A DNA stretch of 64,000 nt from contig JAISJN010000008.1 of assembly GCA_031261505.1 (NCBI GenBank), positions 434,001-498,000 on the forward strand, given 5' to 3'. A program made the position numbers and the translations under genes. This document shows positions 16,969-25,751 of this stretch, one piece after another; positions within the stretch are counted from its first letter, which is position 1; every line of letters begins with the position of its first letter. The notes under the pieces are model-generated. The model was given only the letters and a program-made list of their open reading frames with translations. It was not told the DNA's origin and made no database searches. This DNA is from Clostridioides sp. Lineage in GTDB: Bacteria; Bacillota; Clostridia; Peptostreptococcales; Peptostreptococcaceae.

Positions 16969-17365
16969 TAATATTGTCAACTGATATCCGACTCATTCCC
17001 GTATTCCCTTTGTTAAATAAATCTATAATGGACACCACTAATAGTGAAATCCCCATTGTATTTAATTTACCTACATTTTCACTGATAAACGGAGTTGTAA
17101 AGAAACTTCCTTTGATCCACAACATATTGAAAAAAACTATAAAATACGCCACACAGTAGACCCATCCTATTACAAGCTCTGCTAATTTAATAATGCTAAA
17201 GTCGCCTATCAACATATAACCTCCAACAAATGGACCGATTAACGCAGCGCCGCCAAGACCGCATAAGGCTAGTATCAATACCACCCTCGAAAGAGTCATT
17301 ATAAAACTTCTACCTCCTTTTACTAAATTTTTCTCTAATCTGTTTTTTCTAATATTACTACTCAT
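16940..17365 (-). CDS. DUF2975 membrane protein, C-terminus probably altered by deletion
   Basis: Four hydrophobic segments (about residues 25-50, 60-85, 85-105 and 108-120), with the family-like loop GSFFTTPFISENVGKLNTMG between segments 3 and 4. DUF2975 proteins usually pair with a small HTH repressor in one operon, thought to form a membrane-linked regulatory unit. Here the last ~12 residues (LTLQTYRY end) are read out of frame from the remains of that HTH gene, so the natural end seems lost. AAGGATT is a moderate ribosome binding site. 141 residues. Confidence 0.75.
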   Translation of the reverse strand: MSSNIRKNRLEKNLVKGGRSFIMTLSRVVLILALCGLGGAALIGPFVGGYMLIGDFSIIKLAELVIGWVYCVAYFIVFFNMLWIKGSFFTTPFISENVGKLNTMGISLLVVSIIDLFNKGNTGMSRISVDNINLTLQTYRY

Positions 17366-17489
17366 AGACCAATCCTTACCTTCATATTCATATTTTCTAT
17401 ATTTCCATACTGTGATTATATTAAATTAATTATCATTATCAATAATTATTTATTGTATTTTAGTTTTTTTTATTTATAGATGATAATTT

Positions 17490-17580
17490 ATAACTTGAGA
17501 TAAATGTCCCTCACCTCTACAGGTGGCGGGCATAAATCTCATTTTAGTGTGAGTCAAATCTCCCACTGAAAGCGTTGAAT
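17490..17580 (+). repeat. 91-bp two-hairpin element, copy A
   Basis: Starts ATAACTTGAGATAAATGTCC and ends CCCACTGAAAGCGTTGAAT. Hairpin 1: ATGtCCCtCACCT pairs with AGGTGgCGGGCAT. Hairpin 2: TTTTAGTG pairs with CACTGAAA. The same 91-bp layout occurs at 23606-23696 and 63283-63373. No ORF inside. Confidence 0.7.
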
Positions 17581-17637
17581 AGCCATTTAATACTGGTTGT
17601 GTGCCTGTTCGATTTAAATTTTCCATGAATATCCTAA

Positions 17638-17680
17638 ATAAAAAAATACCCCGACCGATGTTTCCACCAATCGAGGTACG
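17638..17680 (-). terminator. Terminator of the amino-acid ABC operon
   Basis: On the minus strand TACCTCGAT...GTCGGGGTA forms a stem with some G-U pairs, followed by TTTTTTT. Confidence 0.7.
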
Positions 17681-17686
17681 TGTGTA

Positions 17687-18409
17687 CTATAATACTTTTC
17701 TTAAAAAGTCCTTTGTTCTATCGCTCTTAGGGTTTTCAAACACCTGCTCTGGAGTTCCATCCTCCAAAATAGATCCTTGGTCCACAAATATTACTCTATC
17801 TGCAACTTCCTTGGCGAACCCCATCTCATGTGTAACTATTGCCATTGTCATGCCTTCTTTCGCAAGTTCCTTTATGACATCTAGAACTTCACCTACCATC
17901 TCTGGATCTAAGGCTGATGTCGGCTCGTCGAATAACATCATATCTGGCTCCATAGCAAGCGCCCTCGCTATAGCTATTCTTTGTTTTTGACCACCTGATA
18001 ACTGAGAAGGATATCCGTCTTTCTTTTCGAATAGCCCAACCCTCTTGAGCAAGGTCTCAGCTTTCTCTGTGGCCTCCTTATCGCTCATCTTGCCCAGTTT
18101 GATAGGAGCTAGCTTGATGTTGTCAATCACGCTCTTATGTGGGAAGAGGTTGAAATTTTGGAATACCATTCCTATCTTCTGTCTAACAGAGTCTATATTT
18201 ACTTTTTTGTCGGCTATGTTTTTACCTTCAAATATTACCTCTCCGCCAGTCGGTACTTCGAGTAGGTTCATACATCTAAGCAAGGTACTCTTTCCCGATC
18301 CACTCGGTCCTACTATTACCAGAATTTCTCCCTTTTTAATTTCTAAATCTATATTTTTGAGTACAGTCAAGTCTCCGAATTTCTTGGTTAAATTCTTTAT
18401 ATTTATCAT
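17687..18409 (-). CDS. Polar amino acid ABC transporter, ATP-binding protein
   Basis: GlnQ/HisP-type ATPase energising amino-acid import. Walker [15 protein letters not shown]-loop [11 protein letters not shown], signature [15 protein letters not shown], Walker [15 protein letters not shown]-loop [14 protein letters not shown] sits 8 bases before the ATG at 18409; the ORF-track GTG at 18421 overlaps that site. About 240 residues. Last gene of an SBP-permease-ATPase operon. Confidence 0.95.
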   Translation of the reverse strand: MINIKNLTKKFGDLTVLKNIDLEIKKGEILVIVGPSGSGKSTLLRCMNLLEVPTGGEVIFEGKNIADKKVNIDSVRQKIGMVFQNFNLFPHKSVIDNIKLAPIKLGKMSDKEATEKAETLLKRVGLFEKKDGYPSQLSGGQKQRIAIARALAMEPDMMLFDEPTSALDPEMVGEVLDVIKELAKEGMTMAIVTHEMGFAKEVADRVIFVDQGSILEDGTPEQVFENPKSDRTKDFLRKVL

Positions 18410-18447
18410 ATTATCACTCACCTTGGTATCTTAATTTTTTCAAGCTA

Positions 18448-19098
18448 TCAATCTGAAACAGACATCTTCTTTTCTATTAGACCAACCACCTTTGAAAGTG
18501 TGAATGTCAGTACAAAATAGATGAAGGCTGCAAGTATAAGTGGTGGAAATGCGTCATAAGTCGTATTTTTCACCATCATTGCAGAGAACATTATATCTGT
18601 CGCACCTATTACAGATACTATTGCAGATTCCTTTATCAATGCTATAAATTCATTTGCAAGTGTCGGTAATACATTTTTTAACGCCTGAGGTATTATTATA
18701 AACCTCATAGTCTGAGCGTAGTTAAGTCCTAAAGACCTGCTCGCCTCTACTTGACCACTGTCTATTGACTGTATTCCAGATCTGAATATCTCCGCTACAT
18801 ACGCACCTGAATTTACTGATAGGGCGAATACTGCCGCTTGAAACTCTGTGAAATTTATTCCAAACTGTGGTAGTGCAAAGAACACGATAAATATTTGAAC
18901 GTATACTGGTGTTCCCCTTATAACTTCTATATATATACTAGCGAGTATGTTGAAGATTTTATGCACAGATAATTTTCCCAAACATAAAACCAAACCTATT
19001 ATAACTCCAAATAACAACGCTACAAACGAAATCGAAACTGTAACGCCTATTCCCTTTAAAAATAATGGGAAATATTGTGGTAAAACTCCAAAATTCAT
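18448..19098 (-). CDS. Polar amino acid ABC transporter, permease
   Basis: HisM/GlnP-type inner-membrane permease. The coupling-helix EAA motif is seen as EASRSLGLNYAQTMRFIIIPQA, followed by LPTLANEFIALIKESAIVS. Five membrane segments across 216 residues. A single permease gene suggests a homodimer. Confidence 0.94.
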   Translation of the reverse strand: MNFGVLPQYFPLFLKGIGVTVSISFVALLFGVIIGLVLCLGKLSVHKIFNILASIYIEVIRGTPVYVQIFIVFFALPQFGINFTEFQAAVFALSVNSGAYVAEIFRSGIQSIDSGQVEASRSLGLNYAQTMRFIIIPQALKNVLPTLANEFIALIKESAIVSVIGATDIMFSAMMVKNTTYDAFPPLILAAFIYFVLTFTLSKVVGLIEKKMSVSD

Positions 19099-19130
19099 AC
19101 TATCATCTCTTTCATTTCATATTTAAAAAT

Positions 19131-19952
19131 CTATTGTGCACTCTTTGATGCTAATGTAGTCATCTCATCGAGTGTTTTATCAAATTGACCGCTGTCTTTC
19201 ATATCTTTTATTACTTTATTTACAAGTTCTACGAATTCTTTATTGTTGTCTGCTTTTTTAATTGCAGCTGCCATACCTTCTTTTACATCCCCACCTACTG
19301 ATGAATTTGCAACTTTTACGTAATTGTATTGTTTAGCTGTTATGTTACCAACTAAGTCGTTTACAACTATTGCATCTATATTTCCGTTCTTAAGATCTAG
19401 AGCCAAGTCTGTAACTGCTGCTAATGATTTAGAATTAGCTACCTTAAGCTCATTTCTAACATATTGTTCTTGGATTGATCCCCTTTGAACTCCTACCTTG
19501 AGTTTCTTTAAATCTTCACCTGATTCAATCTTACCTGTGAAATCTTTCTTAACTAATACTACGTTCTTTGTTTCAAAATATAGATCCGAAAAATCTGTAG
19601 TCTTAACCCTGTCTGGTGACGGTGACATTGCTGATAAAACTATATCTATCTTGTCAGAATTTACAGCACCAATAAGTCCGTCGAAGTCCATTTTCTTGAT
19701 CTCTACTTTTACTCCTATCTCCTTAGCTATTGCCTCTCCTATAGCTGGGTCAACACCTTGTATTTTTTCTTTTCCGTTTTCCATCACTGGGAATTCAAAC
19801 GGTGGATAATCTGGGCTTAGACCCACTACTAATTTTCCATTTGATTTAATCTGGTCTAACTTTGTTTCAGAACTTCCTGATGAACATCCTACAACACCAA
19901 CTGCAAGTGCCATTACCAAACCTAAACCTACTAATTTTTTGATTGCCTTCAT
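19131..19952 (-). CDS. Amino acid ABC transporter, substrate-binding lipoprotein
   Basis: Type 3 solute-binding protein exported as a lipoprotein. The signal peptide ends in the lipobox AVGVVGCSSG, with the modified Cys about 23 residues from the start. The core has LVVGLSPDYPPFEF, GVDPAIGEAIAKEIGVKVE and VGVQRGSIQEQYV. GGAGGG lies before the ATG at 19952; the ORF-track start at 19967 overlaps this site. The substrate is not certain. The upstream T-box points to one amino acid as the regulatory signal, possibly Arg (weak AGA reading). Confidence 0.93.
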   Translation of the reverse strand: MKAIKKLVGLGLVMALAVGVVGCSSGSSETKLDQIKSNGKLVVGLSPDYPPFEFPVMENGKEKIQGVDPAIGEAIAKEIGVKVEIKKMDFDGLIGAVNSDKIDIVLSAMSPSPDRVKTTDFSDLYFETKNVVLVKKDFTGKIESGEDLKKLKVGVQRGSIQEQYVRNELKVANSKSLAAVTDLALDLKNGNIDAIVVNDLVGNITAKQYNYVKVANSSVGGDVKEGMAAAIKKADNNKEFVELVNKVIKDMKDSGQFDKTLDEMTTLASKSAQ

Positions 19953-20029
19953 ATTCGTACCCTCCATAATTTTAATTTTTTTCTTTTCAATCTAGCATTA
20001 TCAACTTTGATTTATTTTAAACTCAAATC

Positions 20030-20165
20030 AAAAAAATCCCTTAGTCTAATGACTAAGAGACGAATTTACCGCGTTACCACTCTTGTTGATAGATTTTCAC
20101 AATATCCCTGATAGTGTTGGTCGGATTATCGATTTTTCGGTCTACTGCTTAATTGGTAGACTTAA
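20030..20165 (-). promoter_or_regulatory. Second, stem-I-less T-box antiterminator/terminator unit
   Basis: Carries its own T-box core AAGAGTGGTAACGCGG (20069-20084 as complement) and terminator stem CTTAGTC/GACTAAG plus a T-run at about 20030-20037. The preceding ~80 nt contain a GUCUAC/GUAGAC hairpin but no GGUUGGUG-type stem I loop and no specifier-like region. It directly precedes the binding-protein gene. Confidence 0.8.
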
Positions 20166-20175
20166 ATCTTTGTAT

Positions 20176-20402
20176 TAAAAAAGTCTCTCAGCCATTAGGC
20201 CAAGAGACGAATTATATCCGCGTTACCACTCTCATTGATAAGAAAACTTATCCTCTCAATCCCTTAAGGCGGGCTACCTATTATCATACTTAATTTCCGA
20301 TAATAATCTCCAAAGTTCTCTTCACATAATGCTATACCATCGGGCTCACACCAACCCCCGACTCGCTGAGATGTCACACCAGCTACTCTCTTCTTCATAG
20401 AC
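20176..20402 (-). promoter_or_regulatory. T-box riboswitch with full stem I (amino-acid importer leader)
   Basis: On the minus strand AGAGAGTAG, then the stem I distal loop CGGGGGTTGGTGTGAGCCCG, the 3' side GAAGAGAACTTTGGAG, a stem III hairpin ATTATTATC/GATAATA, the T-box GAGAGTGGTAACGCGG, and the terminator GTCTCT...AGAGAC plus T-run. Comparing the triplet position with the pheS leader suggests AGA (Arg) as specifier, but I hold this loosely. A second partial unit follows, so two terminators must be passed. Confidence 0.88.
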
Positions 20403-20493
20403 TTTAATTATTTATTAATTAATTATTTGTTTCTTAATTTAATATGATTATACTTAGTTATCAGAACTTTGTCAACATATTTCAGAATTTATT

Positions 20494-20838
20494 TTAATTT
20501 TTTTCACTTGCCTTCGCTGGATTTACGCCAACTTCCACCTCTTCACCAATGTCCATGCCAGCTTCTGCATCCCTGATTCTATCCAGCCTCTTATTTCGAT
20601 AGTAGAATAAGGTGTCGACCAAAACCATCAGAATATTGATTATATATAAAACCAAAACAATGTCCCTACTGTATACAAGCTTGTTTATAATCCCAGATAT
20701 GTAGCCTATGATTACTACCCATTGAAACATTCCACTCTTTCCCTTTGCAGTCCTCGATTTAACCGATTTGTAAATGTTTACCGGCCATGCGAAACCAAAG
20801 CTAGCCAACATACCGATTTCAAAAATACTAAAATGCAC
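20494..20838 (-). CDS. Small PQ-loop-type membrane protein
   Basis: Three hydrophobic segments with a PQ-loop-like motif (FAWPVNIYKSVKSRTAKGKS) and a second-half YISGIINKL. This resembles half-size PQ-loop/SemiSWEET-like proteins found in clostridia, substrate unknown. GTG start preceded by GGGGG. A hydrophilic acidic C-terminal tail of about 30 residues is extra. 114 residues, single gene between the T-box leader and the helicase. Confidence 0.65.
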   Translation of the reverse strand: MHFSIFEIGMLASFGFAWPVNIYKSVKSRTAKGKSGMFQWVVIIGYISGIINKLVYSRDIVLVLYIINILMVLVDTLFYYRNKRLDRIRDAEAGMDIGEEVEVGVNPAKASEKN

Positions 20839-21053
20839 AATTATACCCCCTCTTATTTTATTGAGGAATACGTTTGGCAGGTCGATAAAGTCAGCGTATC
20901 TCTCAACTTATCTTTAATGAATCTCTAACTTTTTCTAACTCTCAACAGCTAATATTTAAATGGTGATTCAATGTCTCAGTGAGGGTTTACCCCTCACTTC
21001 AAACAATCCATAATTTACTACAATATTTATTATAGTACTTTTATCTTAAAAGT

Positions 21054-22961
21054 CTAGGACTTATCTTCATTTAATTTTAGTTTTTCGACCTTTTTCTTTT
21101 TCGTCTCAGAAATAAATATAGATTCTTCAACGAGTTTACCAAATTTATAATGTGGCGAACTTATGAGCAGACTTTCTTTAGCCCTCGTTATTGCTACGTA
21201 GAAGAGTCTTCTCTCTTCTTCAACGTGGCTCTCGCTCATCTCTGTACCCTTTTCACCTTGGTACGGAATTGTCTTTTCATCGACTCCTATGATATATACA
21301 TGTCTGAATTCAAGACCTTTGGCACTGTGCATAGTCGTCAGTACAACCCCTCTATCTGCATCTTTTACAACCCTCTTCGCAGCGAGTTCCTTTTTCACCG
21401 ACTTTATATGCTCTAAAAACTCTGGTATAGTCTTGTATTTTTTAGATGAAGACTCAAATTCATTTAATATATCCGTAAGATCCTTCACCCTGAGCTTCTT
21501 GTCATTGCAGTAGTCTAGGATGTATCTGTCGTAGTCCAAGGTCGACCTTATATAAGATATTGCGTAAGAAGGAGCCAATCCCTTTACATAATGCAGGTCT
21601 GCATCTAAATCTTCCACAGTCTCTATTTGAATTTGTTTTAAGTCGCAGTCTGTCGTCAATGAATATAGAAAGTCATTGCTGCTTTTAGCCTTGCTGATAG
21701 CTTCCCTAGACAAATATCTAAACGGGCGGTTTATAATTCTAACCCAGTCGTCATTCGTGCTCACTTCACTAGCTATCTTTAAGTAGGATATCAGATCTCT
21801 GCAGGCCCAATGATCGTAAATTCCAACCTGTATATCCTTAACCGAGAAATCTATTCTCATATCTATCAAGGTATCTATAAATGCTCTGGACTGGATATTA
21901 TTTCTATAAATTATTGCAAAATCCGAAAACTCAGCTTCCCCACTCGATACTTTTTTGTTGATGTCGTTTACGATGTAGTTTGCCTCCTCTTCAGAATCCT
22001 TTGGCTCTATAAAGGCTACTCTTCCACCCATTCCTAGATATGGCTTTATGCTCTTATCGTACCTGTTGACATTATGTCCTATGAGGTTGTTTCCAGCTGT
22101 GATTATCTCGCTATTCGACCTGTAGTTTATATCGAGTACTATTCTATTGCTTCCTTCAAAGTATTTCTCGAACTCTAGAAGGAAATCCGGTCTTGAGCCT
22201 CTGAATCCGTAAATACTCTGGTCCTCGTCTCCAACTACAAACAGGTTATTCTCTGGTAAAGTTATTAGTTTTATCACTTCAAATTGGACATTATTTATAT
22301 CCTGAAATTCATCTACCAATACATACTTATACGACATTCTTACTGTGTCTAACGCCCTTTTATTCGCTCTTAGCAACTCGTATGTCATAATCAACATATC
22401 GTCGAAATCTATCTTTTTTATCTCGTGTTTAAACATTTCATACTTATTGTATATGCTTTCAAATACACTTTTGTCAAACAATTCTGAATCGAAGTCCCTA
22501 GGATGCATGAGCTCGTTTTTTACATATGATATCTCTGTTATAACCCGTCCCAACATTTCACCGTCATCTGCTTCTTTTAACCCTAGGCTCTTCATAATTG
22601 TACTGACCGCCTTGAGTTTCACTTTTTCATCTATAAGGCTGTTGAGTTCATATCCAGAAAAATACCTCAATATCTTGAAAAATACAGAATGGAAGGTTCC
22701 GAAGTTTACCCTTCTTATTCTGCTGTCAGCTGTAATTGACAGAGTCCTTTTTTTCATTTCTTGAGATGAAGCCTTTGTAAAGCTTATAGCGAGTATCGAC
22801 CTCGGATTTATCCCCTTATTTATTACTAAATTAGCTATCCTGTGAGATATAGTCCTCGTCTTTCCAGATCCTGGGCCAGCTACTACCAAACACGGTCCGT
22901 CCACGTGGGCTACTGCTTTTTTTTGATTCTCGTTTAACCCTTCGGTTAAATTTACTGCCAT
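21054..22961 (-). CDS. UvrD/PcrA-family superfamily 1 DNA helicase
   Basis: ATP-dependent 3'-5' DNA helicase. Motif I GPGSGKTRTISHRI, motif II VDEFQDIN, motif III GDEDQSIYGFRGS, motif V TMHSAKGLEFRHVYIIG and motif VI EEERRLFYVAITRAKESL are all present. At 635 residues it is shorter than PcrA (~740), lacking length in the 2B region and C-terminus. It may be a UvrD paralogue rather than the main PcrA. GGTG precedes the ATG. Confidence 0.93.
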   Translation of the reverse strand: MAVNLTEGLNENQKKAVAHVDGPCLVVAGPGSGKTRTISHRIANLVINKGINPRSILAISFTKASSQEMKKRTLSITADSRIRRVNFGTFHSVFFKILRYFSGYELNSLIDEKVKLKAVSTIMKSLGLKEADDGEMLGRVITEISYVKNELMHPRDFDSELFDKSVFESIYNKYEMFKHEIKKIDFDDMLIMTYELLRANKRALDTVRMSYKYVLVDEFQDINNVQFEVIKLITLPENNLFVVGDEDQSIYGFRGSRPDFLLEFEKYFEGSNRIVLDINYRSNSEIITAGNNLIGHNVNRYDKSIKPYLGMGGRVAFIEPKDSEEEANYIVNDINKKVSSGEAEFSDFAIIYRNNIQSRAFIDTLIDMRIDFSVKDIQVGIYDHWACRDLISYLKIASEVSTNDDWVRIINRPFRYLSREAISKAKSSNDFLYSLTTDCDLKQIQIETVEDLDADLHYVKGLAPSYAISYIRSTLDYDRYILDYCNDKKLRVKDLTDILNEFESSSKKYKTIPEFLEHIKSVKKELAAKRVVKDADRGVVLTTMHSAKGLEFRHVYIIGVDEKTIPYQGEKGTEMSESHVEEERRLFYVAITRAKESLLISSPHYKFGKLVEESIFISETKKKKVEKLKLNEDKS

Positions 22962-23003
22962 CTTTTCACCTTCTTAAATACTAAATACTGCTGGTTACAC
23001 AGC

Positions 23004-23480
23004 TTATTCCGCCTGCCATCCCTTGCATACATCCACCCATTTCACAGAGTTTGAGTATTTTTCAAGTTCTGGTATAGTAAGCTCTATAGCGCTGTTGTCA
23101 CTTCCACATGCCGGGAAGACAGTCCCAAATCTCCTTAGCGATTCATCTTGGTATACTGTCACGCCTTCGTTCACCCCAAATGGGCAGACCCCGCCTACAC
23201 CGTGGCCTGTTATTTCTTCTACGTCCTCGAAGGGTATCATCTTAGCCTTTGCTTTGAATTCGGACTTGTATTTTTTATTATCTATCTTTGCATCACCTGC
23301 TGCAACTATCAATATACATTTATCGTCCACTAGAAATGATAATGTCTTTGCTATTCTCTCCGGTTCACATCCAACTGCCTGAGCTGCTAGCTCTACTGTT
23401 GCACTAGACTTTTCAAATTCCATTATCTTATCTTCTATTCCAAATGATTTAAAGTACTCTCTTACTTTCTGTATGGCCAT
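23004..23480 (-). CDS. YbaK/EbsC-family aminoacyl-tRNA deacylase
   Basis: YbaK-like domain that hydrolyses mischarged Cys/Ala-tRNA-Pro. Family marks are TLSFLVDDKCILIVAAGDAKID, the GVGGVCPFGV segment, and the final ELTIPELEKYS. The start at 23480 (MAIQ) follows AAGGGGTG; the ORF-track GTG adds three residues. About 158 residues. Free-standing, with a terminator upstream. Confidence 0.9.
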   Translation of the reverse strand: MAIQKVREYFKSFGIEDKIMEFEKSSATVELAAQAVGCEPERIAKTLSFLVDDKCILIVAAGDAKIDNKKYKSEFKAKAKMIPFEDVEEITGHGVGGVCPFGVNEGVTVYQDESLRRFGTVFPACGSDNSAIELTIPELEKYSNSVKWVDVCKGWQAE

Positions 23481-23552
23481 TAACAACACCCCTTCCTATT
23501 TATCTTTCGCTTTAGTATTTATTATAACAAAAATACAGACATAATCACAGAC

Positions 23553-23595
23553 GACAAAAAATTGGCCTTAGTATTCTAGACCAATTTTTTGTTAT
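23553..23595. terminator. Bidirectional-type terminator after the ABC-2 permease
   Basis: AAAAAATTGG pairs with CCAATTTTTT around a 15-base loop. Just downstream of element copy C on the minus strand. Confidence 0.85.
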
Positions 23596-23605
23596 TTAAA
23601 TGCTT

Positions 23606-23696
23606 ATTCACCAATTTCAGTTTGGGATTTCAACCACATTAAAATGAGATTTATACCCGACACCTATAGCGATTGTGAGATTTATCTAAAGTTAAA
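23606..23696 (-). repeat. 91-bp two-hairpin element, copy C
   Basis: On the minus strand it begins immediately at the stop codon of the ABC-2 permease (TTTAACTTTAGATAAAT), contains ATAAATCTCATTTTAATG and GGTTGAAATC, and ends AAACTGAAATTGGTGAAT. Same length as copies A and B but more diverged in hairpin 1. Confidence 0.65.
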
Positions 23697-24488
23697 TTAT
23701 CTGTTCACTTCAGATTTTGCGAACGCTACTGTTCCGATTACCAAAAACATCAATGTAAGTCCCGTCAAAACCGCTGCATTTACAAATGGATTGAAGAGTA
23801 CTACCTTTGAATACTCTTTAGTTCCAGCATAAAATACCGACCTTGCCAAGTCCAGACTGTATGTCATAGGCATCATCCTGCTCAGCACGTACAGCACTCC
23901 CTTTGAATGGTTGATTGGAATAATTGCACCACTCAAAAACATCTGAGGCATAACGACGATACTTACCAATATATTTGCGACCTTATCGCTCTTAACGAAT
24001 CCAACTATAGCCATACCAACCGCACCTGCTGATAGACATATAAAAGGAGATAATGCCAAGAACGATAATATCTGGCTAAAACTGAAATTTATCCTCATGA
24101 TCAACGCCACGATTATCGTTCCGACTAGCTGTAATAATGCTTGAAACGACGCTCCTAATATCTTTCCTATTACTATCGAATATCTAGAAACTGGTGATAT
24201 CATCATCTCTTGAGTGAAATCTTGCGTTCTATCTTGAATTAACGAGGTAACCCCCATTGTAGTCCCCATGAACAAGAGATTTACCATCATCCCTATCATC
24301 ATATACTGGCCATAATCAAAGCCTAGACCTCCAGCCATATTCTGTGACAAACTTCCTCCAAGCATTCCCATCATTATTATAGGCATGAGTAAATTCATCG
24401 CCAACATCTGAGGTGTTTTTACTGCGTACGTTATATCTCTAGCAGCTACTGTAACTACTGCGTTTATTTCATGAGCTATCCTTGTCAT
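23697..24488 (-). CDS. ABC-2 type exporter, permease
   Basis: Membrane subunit of a drug or peptide exporter. Six hydrophobic segments, with the ABC-2 block TSLIQDRTQDFTQEMMISPVSR, VGMAIVGFVKSDKVANIL and the C-terminal MMPMTYSLDLARS. GGAGG lies 9 bases before the ATG at 24488. About 263 residues. Partner of the ATPase upstream, with a two-component system further upstream. Confidence 0.9.
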   Translation of the reverse strand: MTRIAHEINAVVTVAARDITYAVKTPQMLAMNLLMPIIMMGMLGGSLSQNMAGGLGFDYGQYMMIGMMVNLLFMGTTMGVTSLIQDRTQDFTQEMMISPVSRYSIVIGKILGASFQALLQLVGTIIVALIMRINFSFSQILSFLALSPFICLSAGAVGMAIVGFVKSDKVANILVSIVVMPQMFLSGAIIPINHSKGVLYVLSRMMPMTYSLDLARSVFYAGTKEYSKVVLFNPFVNAAVLTGLTLMFLVIGTVAFAKSEVNR

Positions 24489-24556
24489 CTCAATTTTACC
24501 TCCGTCCTTCATTTCTTAATTATTTATTCTTAATTTCCCATTCTTTATTGCTTGAT

Positions 24557-24670
24557 CGCTTATTCTCGATTACTTAGTCTTAATTATTCATTCTAGATCG
24601 CCTATTCTCGATTACTTAGTCTTAATTATTCATTCTCAATCGCTCATTCTCGATCTCTCGATTGCTTATT
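24557..24670. repeat. 42-bp tandem repeat between the ABC genes
   Basis: CGCTTATTCTCGATTACTTA... runs 42 bp (24557-24598) and repeats with few changes at 24599-24640, then partially from 24641. Degenerate fragments extend upstream to ~24515. It is transcribed between the ATPase and permease genes. Confidence 0.85.
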
Positions 24671-24687
24671 ATTAAGAATAGTTTTAA

Positions 24688-25659
24688 TCATAGACTCAAC
24701 ACGTTATCTAATCTAGTCTGTTTTTTTGATGACTGCTCTAATAACTCAAAATACGCATCTTCCAAAGACGGCTCGTGTATCTTTAATGTAGTTAGCTTAC
24801 TATCTAAGTTTATGATTATCTCTTGAGCCTGCAAATTTTTACACGATACTCTTACTTCCTTATCCACAATTGGATTGAGATTCATATTTTTTAATTCTTC
24901 AACCAATCTGCCCCTGTCATCCGAATTTAATATCAGTTCTCTTTTTAGTAGTTTTTCCTTTAGCCTATCCGGAGAACCGCTAAATTCCATTTCTCCGTTA
25001 TTTATTATACATACCTTGTCGACATTCTCTGCCTCATCGATATAATGTGTTGTCAAAAATACAGTAGTACCAAATTCCTTCCTTATTCCCTGAATGTACT
25101 CCCAAAGTGACTTTCTGCTGACTGCGTCTAGCCCCTGAGTTGGCTCGTCTAAAAACAGTACTTTTGGAGTATGGATTAAGCTTCTAATTATCTCCAACTT
25201 CCTCTGCATTCCACCAGACATCTTTCCAATTGCTTGAAACAAACTATCTCCTATTCCGACTATATCCGCCAGTTCTACAACCCTCTTCCTATATTCTGCT
25301 GGCATCATTTTAAATGTTGGTCTGTATGGGTACATTCCATATAGGCAGGCGTGGAATCTTATATTTTCCTCCGCTGATAACGCCTTGTCTAAACTTGGTT
25401 TTTGAAATATTATACCTACATTTTCCCTTATCTTCTTCATATCCTTATCTAAATCGTATCCCGCTATTTCTACCCTGCCAGATGTCTTGCTAAGGGTAGT
25501 AGTCAGTATAGATATAGTAGTAGTCTTCCCCGCACCATTTGGCCCTAGGAAGGCAAAGAATTCTCCCTCATCTACGTGGAAGTCTACCCCCCTTACGGAT
25601 GGCTCTTCAGCCTTATTGTATCGCTTTACCAGATTTTCTACTTTGATTATTTCATTCAC
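24688..25659 (-). CDS. ABC-2 type exporter, ATP-binding protein
   Basis: DrrA/CcmA-like ATPase for the adjacent permease. Walker A GPNGAGKTTTISIL, signature MSGGMQRKLEIIRS, Walker B VLFLDEPTQGLD, H-loop FLTTHYIDEAENV. The C-terminal ~80 residues form the extra domain usual in drug exporters. GGAGG sits upstream of the GTG at 25659 (NEIIKVENL), a more likely start than the ORF-track ATG at 25692. About 323 residues. Confidence 0.92.
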   Translation of the reverse strand: MNEIIKVENLVKRYNKAEEPSVRGVDFHVDEGEFFAFLGPNGAGKTTTISILTTTLSKTSGRVEIAGYDLDKDMKKIRENVGIIFQKPSLDKALSAEENIRFHACLYGMYPYRPTFKMMPAEYRKRVVELADIVGIGDSLFQAIGKMSGGMQRKLEIIRSLIHTPKVLFLDEPTQGLDAVSRKSLWEYIQGIRKEFGTTVFLTTHYIDEAENVDKVCIINNGEMEFSGSPDRLKEKLLKRELILNSDDRGRLVEELKNMNLNPIVDKEVRVSCKNLQAQEIIINLDSKLTTLKIHEPSLEDAYFELLEQSSKKQTRLDNVLSL

Positions 25660-25751
25660 GTTTCTAACACCTCCATCAACTGATACCACCATTGTATTGG
25701 AGATTTATAAACTCAAAATAAACTTTGTATAAACTAAATTTAAACTTATAT

